Assembly (NCBI GenBank): GCA_963717155.1
Contig: OY970326.1
Location: forward strand, 682,001 to 746,000
Reading direction: 5' to 3'
Source: G963717155 sp963717155
GTDB lineage: Bacteria; Actinomycetota; Thermoleophilia; Gaiellales; JALYLC01
DNA length: 64,000 nt
Under the pieces are notes generated by a model that saw only the letters and a program-made list of their open reading frames with translations, did no database searches and had not been told where the DNA came from. Below, piece by piece: positions 58,120 through 64,000 of this stretch. Both the position numbers and the translations under genes were made by a program. Every line of letters begins with the position of its first letter. The first letter of the stretch is position 1.

Positions 58120-59559
58120 ATGCGCTCGCTGCGTTGGCTTGGGGTCGGAGTGGCTCTAGTGGCCGCGTTTGCGACTGCCGCGGCGGAGGCTCGGCCGCAG
58201 GAGTCGCTGACGCGGCTTGTGCCGCCGCCCGAGGGTCAGACGTACTTCGGTTTGACGATGCGAATGTACGACACGACCGATCCGGCGCAGCGCGACACGA
58301 GGCCGGTGGATGTGCGGCTTAGCGATGCGGTGGCGAGCGATCTCGGTGGCCGCGCGCCGACGTTCTTCACGGTCGACGCGTACTTTCCGAGACCCCCCCT
58401 CCCTGGGGAGATTCCGACGAACCAGATCCGGACGGCTCTGACCCATTCAGGCTCGTCACTCGCTGTCGTGAATTGGCAGCTTGGCGTATCGGGCGCTCCG
58501 TGCGGCTATGCGTGCTACCACGGTTACACCACTGTGGACGTCGCCGACGGCGCCCTCGACGCGTACATTCGCCGGGCAGCGGTCGCCTATCGGCGCCTCC
58601 GCACGCCGGTGTTGATCTGGCTGATGCCGGATGCAAACTCGCACAATCATCCCGGGCTAACGGCGTTCGGAGTCACGCAGTTGACGCCGGCCGACTATCG
58701 CGCGGCGTGGCGCCATGTAGTTGATGTCTTTCGCCAGGAGGGTGCGAACAACGTCTCGTTCGGGTGGGTCGTCGATGGGTTCGCCCGAGATGGGCAGCCA
58801 GACCCAAACGTCGACCACCGTATCGCGTTGTACTACCCGGGTGATCGCTACGTGGACTGGATCGGGACAGAAACGTTCGATCGCCCGCCGATTGGCTTCC
58901 TGGTGCCGCCGTACGAGTTCGCGGTCGCGCGTGGTAAGCCGTTCGCTGTCGCGGGGTTTGGGCTGCGCTCGCATCTTTCGTGGTTCGATCCGGCGGACGA
59001 CGTCAGCTATCTCTCATCGCTCTTCGACTGGTTCGAGTCGCACCCCGATGTGAGGGCCATCGACTACGTCGACGAGCGGAACGACGGCCGTGCGACGCCG
59101 CAGGAACTAGCGTCATCGGTCTCGCTCGACGGCGGCCAAGTTTCCTACACGCCGTGGAGTCCCATCGATGGCTACGACGCTGAGAATGATGGGCGCTTGC
59201 TCGCCGATGACGGTGTGGGCCGTAGCGCGATCTTCGCGGGCCGCATCGCGAATCCGCACTACATCGCGACTATCTCCACTTCGCCGACGACGACTCGCGT
59301 GAGTCGGGCGCGCATCTTGCGGCTGAGCGTGGGCCGGCTCTTCGCGAGTTGGAGTGGAGACCCCGTCGCGCTGGTTTACGACGTTGAGGTGCGTCAGGTA
59401 GGCCATGCCTGGCGCGAAGTCGTCAAGCACTCGTCAGAGACCAGCGAACCTCTCCCTGCCCTGCCAGCGGGGCGCTACCAGTTGAGGGTACGCGCATACG
59501 ACGTGATCGGTACCCGAGGGCCCTGGTCGCCCCTCCGAGCGTTCCGCATCGCCAGCTAA
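58120..59559 (+). CDS. Secreted GH26-like protein with C-terminal fibronectin III-like domain, catalytic residues apparently lost
   Basis: ATG 58120 follows GGAGG and encodes a signal peptide (SLRWLGVGVALVAAFATAAA). The barrel region matches the GH26 mannanase layout: TPVLIWLMPDANSHNHPG (where HEMN is usual), AAWRHVVDVFRQEGANNVSF, GWVVDG, IALYYPGDRYVDWIGTETFD and KPFAVAGFG (where AEFG or AETG is usual). The acid/base glutamate is Asp and the nucleophile glutamate is Gly in this alignment by eye. The C-terminus (EPLPALPAGRYQLRVRAYDV) is an FN3-like domain. Predicted: extracellular carbohydrate-binding or altered enzyme. The frame is intact at 479 residues. Confidence 0.62.
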   Translation: MRSLRWLGVGVALVAAFATAAAEARPQESLTRLVPPPEGQTYFGLTMRMYDTTDPAQRDTRPVDVRLSDAVASDLGGRAPTFFTVDAYFPRPPLPGEIPTNQIRTALTHSGSSLAVVNWQLGVSGAPCGYACYHGYTTVDVADGALDAYIRRAAVAYRRLRTPVLIWLMPDANSHNHPGLTAFGVTQLTPADYRAAWRHVVDVFRQEGANNVSFGWVVDGFARDGQPDPNVDHRIALYYPGDRYVDWIGTETFDRPPIGFLVPPYEFAVARGKPFAVAGFGLRSHLSWFDPADDVSYLSSLFDWFESHPDVRAIDYVDERNDGRATPQELASSVSLDGGQVSYTPWSPIDGYDAENDGRLLADDGVGRSAIFAGRIANPHYIATISTSPTTTRVSRARILRLSVGRLFASWSGDPVALVYDVEVRQVGHAWREVVKHSSETSEPLPALPAGRYQLRVRAYDVIGTRGPWSPLRAFRIAS

Positions 59560-59657
59560 CCGCTGGGCGACGAGTCGCACGTCCCGCGCGCCGACCGGGA
59601 GCGTGTCGTCGAACCGTGCTGATCCGAACGCGCGTTCGCTGGGATACGATCGCGGCC

Positions 59658-59906
59658 GTGACGGACATGCGCGCGACAGAGCGGTTGCTCGAGTTCATCG
59701 CTGAGCGCTCCGACGACGAGCGCGTGCTGGAGGCCGTCGCCGAGCTCCAGCGGCGCGGTGAAACGCTCGTGCGCGGCCCTGACGTACAAGCGGTTGCGAC
59801 TGCGGCGTTTCGATGGCTCGACGAGTACCGCGGCCTCGAGCGTGGCGCCGATGACGAGCTCGCCCACGCGATCGAGCGCCTCGAGAACGCGATCGGTGGA
59901 CGCTAG
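59658..59906 (+). CDS. Small hypothetical protein, about 82 residues
   Basis: GTG 59658 (or ATG 59667) starts the helical peptide MRATERLLEFIAERSDDERV, LEAVAELQRRGETLVRGPDV and ending AHAIERLENAIGGR. It is acidic and all-helical. No family is recognised. It is convergent with the hydrolase gene that ends at 59923. Confidence 0.55.
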   Translation: MTDMRATERLLEFIAERSDDERVLEAVAELQRRGETLVRGPDVQAVATAAFRWLDEYRGLERGADDELAHAIERLENAIGGR

Positions 59907-59922
59907 CCGACTGTTGGCGCTT

Positions 59923-60895
59923 TTAGTTCGCGGTCATGGCCTTCAGGATCGGCTCGATGCCGGATTTGTCCCACAAGGCGCCGGTGTGGATGGCACCTGG
60001 GACTAAGACAAGTCGACTCTGGTAGCCGTCGGCGACTATCTTCTTCTGAAACAACTCGGAGACCGCTGGCAGCACGGTGGTGTCGGCGGATCCGTGGATG
60101 AGCAGGAAGGGGGTGGCGTTGGCGCCGGCTCGGTAGCGTTTCGCAAGAGCGAATGGATCGGCCGCCGCCCACGCGGCGGGGTGGGGATTTTCGGTTTCCG
60201 CCGAGGAAACCTTTTACGTAGTAGAGGCCGTCCGCCTGGTCGGGCTGGGTGACCTCATTGAGCTCGCCGTCTTCGACCACGACGAGGTCGGGTCGGAGAG
60301 ATCCGGCGGTCGAATCACATGATCCGGGCGTTGGGGTAAAGGGCGTTGGTGTGAGTCCTATGACAGCCGCGGGCCAGCCACCGGTCGAATGACCCATGAG
60401 GGTGACGCGATCCGGATTCGCCCCGTACGCGGGGCCGATCTTGCGGGCGACGCCGATCGCGCACGCGACATCCCGGAAGGAGGTCGGATAGCCGCCGGCC
60501 CAGTCTGGGCCCTCTCGCCAACCAGCCACCATCACGACAGCGCCTTGGCCAGCTAGGGCTGTAGTGAACGGTTTAAGAGTGCCGTTATATCGATCGTCAG
60601 GCGGGCTCGGCCCGCCCGGCACGAGGACGAGCAACGGCCATGGTCCCCCCGTCGTCGGAGCGGTGATGTCCATCCTCAATCGACACTTCGGGCTGGCATT
60701 CGAACCGCACGGGACGACCGGCGTGTATGGAACGTTCTGCCATTCGGCCACATTGAGGCGAGTGCACATCCCCGGGACGAGGACATCACAGGTGCCCGCC
60801 TTCACGACGGAACCGGATGGGATGCGGACGGTCGGGCCCGACCTGGGGGTGGAGCTGGATCCGCAGCCGGAAACCACGACGCCGACGAGCAGCAC
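59923..60895 (-). CDS. Lipoprotein alpha/beta hydrolase (one frameshift)
   Basis: The N-terminus LLVGVVVSGCGSS is a lipobox; the frame is open upstream with a basic stretch (RRILWRAWTAG), so the real start may be further left of the signal, near 60960. The hydrolase core shows PLLVLVPGGPSPPDDRYNG, the nucleophile elbow LMGHSTGGWPAA and DLVVVEDGELN. After a frame change near 60195 come LLIHGSADTTVLPAVSELF (acid) and LVLVPGAIHTGALWDKSG (histidine), ending KAMTAN at 59923. The Ser-Asp-His triad is complete once the frame is corrected. It is a surface esterase, lipase or peptidase. Confidence 0.78.
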
Positions 60896-61129
60896 GCCTG
60901 CAGTCCAGGCGCGCCAGAGGATCCGACGATCCTTCAGGCGCGACGACGCCGGACCGTGCGACTGGGGTTTCGTCTGACGAACAGGCCACCTCCTCGCTGA
61001 GGAATATACCTATCCGCACAAGGTGCAACGACGGCCAACTGCCGGTCTGATACCCGCCGCCTGGACTGAGCGCGGCTGTTGCCGCGCTGGCTGGCGCTGC
61101 GTACTCTCGCGACGTGAGCAGAAGACCGC

Positions 61130-61508
61130 GATGACCGACGTCGGCACTTGCCCCGTGTGCGGCCGCCGGTTTTACGGTGTTCAGCCTAGCCTCGTCGGGC
61201 GAGATGTCCTGCTCCATCACAACGACCTGCCCAAGATCCGCTGCCCTGGTGCTGGAGGACCTCCGGTTCCGGGTTCGGTGACCTACCAGGTTGCCGGCGC
61301 ATCGAACGCGGCGACGAGGGCAAGCCCTGACCACCTGTCGGGGGTACTCATTTCGTCGCTGCTCGCCGGGCAGCGGTTCGTAGCGCTCAGGGCAGGCGCG
61401 CCTTCAGTTCTGCGACTTCGGCTTCGAGTCGGTGGAGGGCGTCGAGGATCGCGCTCGACTCGTCCTTCCGGTCGGTCTTTACGAATGAGCTCGAGATGGT
61501 GGCGGTAA
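61130..61508 (+). CDS. Small zinc-ribbon protein, C-terminal end uncertain
   Basis: ATG 61130 starts MTDVGTCPVCGRRFYGVQPS, LVGRDVLLHHNDLPKIRCPG and AGGPPVPGSVTYQVAGASN. A CPVCG knuckle with later HH and RCPG supplies four possible zinc ligands. Beyond about 61340 the frame is the antisense of the channel gene and is probably not real protein; an indel may hide an earlier stop. Function unknown. Confidence 0.42.
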
Positions 61509-62115
61509 GGACTGCGAGGAAGCCGATCCCGGAGACCATGAGCAGGATGCCGACGATCCGACCCGCGACGCTAGTGGGATACAGATCGCCGTAGCCGACG
61601 GTTGTGACGGTGACGAACGCCCACCAGACGCCGTCCCAGAACGACTTGAACTCTCCCTGGTCGACGGTGTTCTCGACTGCGCCGGCGACGACGACGAGGA
61701 AGAGAGTTGCGAGGGCTGCGAAGCGGAAGACGTTGGTGGAGGTGAGGCGCCGCTCGGCCTGTAGTGCGCGGCTGATGACGACGCCCGCTCTGGCGAGTCG
61801 CATCAGGCGCGCGAGCCGCACAAGTCGCAGGGAGCTGAGGGCCCGGCCGTAGATCGGCGCGCTCACGACGACGATCGCGACGTCGAGCCAGTGCGCTCGC
61901 AGTGCCTGACGCTTTCTTGGTGCCACCCGGAGGATGAACGCGAGTTCTGCGGCGAAGATCGCCCAGATGACCCAGTTCGCCGCAACGGCAACGGTTTGCC
62001 AGCCGCCGGTTGCGTCGCGCTCGAGGATGAGCACGGGGATCATCGCGAGCGTGGCGATCAGGATCAGGGGCTCGAACTGATGGGTGACGCGCCCGGACTC
62101 TGACTGCTCCCACAT
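61387..62115 (-). CDS. Six-helix voltage-gated-type potassium channel
   Basis: An intact 242-residue frame from MWEQSESGRVTHQFEPLILI. Helices S1-S3 (LILIATLAMIPVLIL, WVIWAIFAAELAFILRVA, HWLDVAIVVVSAPIYG) precede an S4 with regularly spaced arginines, LSSLRLVRLARLMRLARAG. S5 is RFAALATLFLVVVAGAVE, the pore is WWAFVTVTTVGYGDLYPTSV and S6 is GILLMVSGIGFLAVLTATIS. A C-terminal coiled coil (LDALHRLEAEVAELKARL) probably assists tetramer assembly. S4 and TVGYGD identify a voltage-sensor K+ channel. Confidence 0.93.
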   Translation of the reverse strand: MWEQSESGRVTHQFEPLILIATLAMIPVLILERDATGGWQTVAVAANWVIWAIFAAELAFILRVAPRKRQALRAHWLDVAIVVVSAPIYGRALSSLRLVRLARLMRLARAGVVISRALQAERRLTSTNVFRFAALATLFLVVVAGAVENTVDQGEFKSFWDGVWWAFVTVTTVGYGDLYPTSVAGRIVGILLMVSGIGFLAVLTATISSSFVKTDRKDESSAILDALHRLEAEVAELKARLP

Positions 62116-62206
62116 CTCGGAGCCTGATTCGGCCCGGCAGGCCTCAGCCCTGCTCGGATCGTTGTCGTGCGCAAGCAGGTCGACGGCCAGCGCCCGCGAC
62201 GTGGTT

Positions 62207-62499
62207 CGCGTGCGCGCGTGCGCGCGACGGCCTTCGATCCGGCGCCGTGGGCGCTACGCTTACGAGATCGTGAGGTCCCTAATGACAACGGGATCGGACT
62301 GATGGAAGACGCACTACCAGCCGTCCTGGTGTGCGATGCTCAGACGAAGGCGCGCAGGCCATGCAGGCGTCCAGCCGAAATCGCCGGCGACTTTATCGAC
62401 GGCGCGGGACCGGACGACCTCCCAGCGATCGCGCTGGATGGCGCCGTACACGAGAACTTCGAGTGCGTCAGCCGCCAGCCGCCAGTCCATGTCCACTGA
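62207..62499 (+). pseudogene. Degraded second copy of the terminase small-subunit-like gene start and its leader
   Basis: CGCGTGCGCGCGTGCGCGCG recurs at 62207-62226, then GGGCGCTACGCTTACGAG, an 11-codon leader frame (VRSLMTTGSD, stop at 62300-62302) and an ATG at 62302 encoding MEDALPAVLVCDAQTKARRP followed by CRRPAE. This aligns with the promoter, leader and first 20 codons at 46286-46445 (PAVVICDALTKRGDTC). After CRRPAE the similarity to the intact gene stops. It is a truncated duplicate. Confidence 0.6.
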
Positions 62500-62853
62500 A
62501 GGGCATCAGATTCACGCCTCGGCCCTTTGGCACTGGACGCCTCAGCTGAGCCCTGTAGCGCGCGATTCGCGGCGATGCTTGTCGCAATCGACCAGATCAG
62601 CCGGATCGCAGTGGCGGGATCCCCGCATCCGCCGCGATCGCCGGGCCGCAGAGGGGCACACCAGTCCGAGCGCATCGTCGAGCACCAGACGCACGCAGTC
62701 GGCCGCAGCCGCCCTGACCCCATCGCGACGCGGCGAGCGATCGTGGCGGTAGTGGCCTGGGATCGCTCGCCGCGCGGAGTGCAGCGCGTGCGGCTCGGGG
62801 TGGATGCGCCCAAGAGCCGATGCGGTTCTGCTTTCACATTGGTCGCGGTCGAC
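62500..62853. other. Gene-less stretch before the exporter
   Basis: No convincing coding frame lies here. It follows the degraded terminase-like start and precedes the stop of the minus-strand transporter. It may contain decayed mobile-element sequence; I see no hairpin or repeat strong enough to call. Confidence 0.35.
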
Positions 62854-64000
62854 TCAGTGCACGGGCAGCGCCAGCGGGTTCGACCGCAACTTCGGCACGA
62901 AATGGCGTGCCGATGGGAGGACGGCTAGCGCGACCAGGCTGGCGGCGATCGCGAGGAGCGCAGCCGCGATGAAGGCGTGGGAGATTCCCGAGGCGGCCTG
63001 TGGCCCGGCGAGGATGCCGGCGCCGGCCGCGATGGCCGAGAAGATCGCGATGCCGATCGTGCCGCCGATCTCGTGACCGGTGGCGTTCAGACCCGAGATC
63101 ATTCCCGTCTCCTCTTCGCGGGCGCCGGTGAGGATCGCGATCGAGACCGAGACGACGGCGACACCGAGACCCAACCCTGCGACGAGCATTCCGGGCAGCA
63201 CGTCGCGGAGGTAGCTGCCGGTCTCGCCGACGTGCGCGAGGAGCGCCATACCGCCGGCCGCGACGAGGAATGCACCGGCGAGCGGCCCGCGCACGCCGTG
63301 GCGGCTGACGATGTGACCGGCCGCGTGCGCGCCGACTCCCGCTGCCAGCGCGAGTGGGATGAAGGCGAGGCCGGTCGCGAGCGGCCCCATGCCGAGGACG
63401 TTCTGCAGGTAGAGCGAGCTGAGCAGGAACAGGCCGAAGATCGAACCGGCCGCCGCGAGCATGAGGAAGAGGCCGCCGCCAATGGCACGTTCGGCAAGCC
63501 GCTCGATGCGCAGGAGCGGCGCATCGGTGTGGCGCTCGATGACGCCGAAGGCAGCGAGACCTGCGACGCCGCCGAGACCGCATACCAGCGTCTGGATCGA
63601 CGTCCAGCCAGCGTTCTGACCCTGGCTGATCGCGAAGACGATGGCACCGAGACTCGCTGTCGCGAGCACGGCTCCACGGAGGTCGAGCCCTCGCCAGCGC
63701 GGCTGCGTGCTCGTCGGCAGGCACGACCTGGACGACGGCGGTGGCGAGTGCGACTGCCAACGGCAGGTTGACGTAGAAGATCATCCGCCAGTCGCCGAAC
63801 TCGGTGAGCAGCCCGCCGACGAGGACGCCGATCGCGGCGCCCGCGCCTCCGACTGCTCCCCAGGCGGCCAGTGCCTTCGCTCGCTGGGCCCCCTGGAACG
63901 CGGTCATGATGATCGCAAGCGCGGCGGGAGAGAGCAGCGCCGCGCCAAGGCCCTGGCCCGCACGGGCCGCGAACAGTGTGGTCGCCGAGCCCGCAATGGC
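62854..64000 (-). CDS. EmrB/DHA2-type major facilitator exporter, partial (one frameshift)
   Basis: The gene enters from the right edge reading LFAARAGQGLGAALLSPAAL, the RxGQGxGAA segment typical of 14-helix MFS drug exporters, then LAAWGAVGGAGAAIGVLVGG, WRMIFYVNLPLAVALATAVV (the WRWIFxINLP family hallmark) and, after a frame change near 63690, many helices (LGAIVFAISQGQNAGWTSIQ, IGGGLFLMLAAAGSIFGLFL, LVAGLGLGVAVVSVSIAILT, AFIAAALLAIAASLVALAVL). It ends ALPVH at 62854. Proton-driven drug or metabolite export is predicted. The N-terminus lies outside the window. Confidence 0.9.

Noticed and set aside
62314..62496. 60-residue minus-strand frame starting MDMDWRLAADALEV
   Set aside because: It looks protein-like, but it is antisense to the degraded terminase-like copy, has no visible ribosome site or neighbour context, and is too short to support alone.
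46380..62499. Complete prophage
   Set aside because: Only a terminase pair and small recombinases are present; there are no portal, head, tail, lysis or replication genes, so an intact prophage is not supported.

Overview
The window is very GC-rich with strong third-position GC. It carries single-copy bacterial housekeeping genes (trpS, ileS, ispH, topB, three tRNAs) next to secreted NlpC/P60, TolB-like and vWA proteins. Gene content and protein style suggest an actinomycetote, probably a Thermoleophilia-type soil bacterium (inference; no rRNA or marker search is possible here). Many genes in roughly 0.5-35 kb are split by small apparent indels, including the essential ileS. I read most of these as draft-assembly errors rather than pseudogenes, and I give one span per gene with the frame changes described.

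Layout. 0-4 kb: a partial membrane protein and two tandem minus-strand TadG-like vWA surface proteins, each preceded by the same conserved leader. 4-10 kb: a giant secondary-structure-only coiled-coil protein with an array of 126-bp repeats, then a PaaK-type CoA ligase. 10-15 kb: two overlapping short-chain dehydrogenases facing an efeUOB iron-uptake operon, which has a palindromic operator candidate in front of it. 15-19.4 kb: a secreted PQQ-type propeller, two tandem NlpC/P60 hydrolases and an unknown secreted protein. 19.4-30 kb: trpS, topB, an RpiR regulator, a serine hydrolase, ferritin, a Nudix hydrolase and a long sialidase-like surface protein. 30-41.5 kb: ileS, a HAD phosphatase, glycerate kinase, a membrane-anchored muramidase-like protein, ispH, then an operon of a multi-GAF histidine kinase, a response regulator and a NodB deacetylase. 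41.5-44 kb: tRNA-Pro, tRNA-Gly and tRNA-Arg interleaved with small genes and an NAD(P)-dependent epimerase-like protein.

From the tRNA-Arg rightwards (about 44-62.5 kb) the region looks accessory. It has an ECF sigma factor with a membrane partner, an orphan phage terminase pair, an intact small serine recombinase, a second frame-broken one and a third reduced to its C-terminal tail, a truncated ferric-reductase-like gene, MarC, a DUF2252 protein, two K+ channels with near-matching pores, two TolB-like propellers, a GH26-like protein that appears to lack both catalytic glutamates, and an alpha/beta hydrolase. The promoter, leader ORF and start region of the terminase small-subunit-like gene occur a second time about 16 kb downstream, as a degraded copy that bounds this island. 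The right edge is a partial EmrB/DHA2-type exporter.

Functional themes: iron handling (efeUOB, ferritin, low-affinity iron permease-like protein, ferric-reductase remnant), cell-envelope remodelling (NlpC/P60, NodB, muramidase-like), and accretion of cargo by serine recombinases next to a tRNA.
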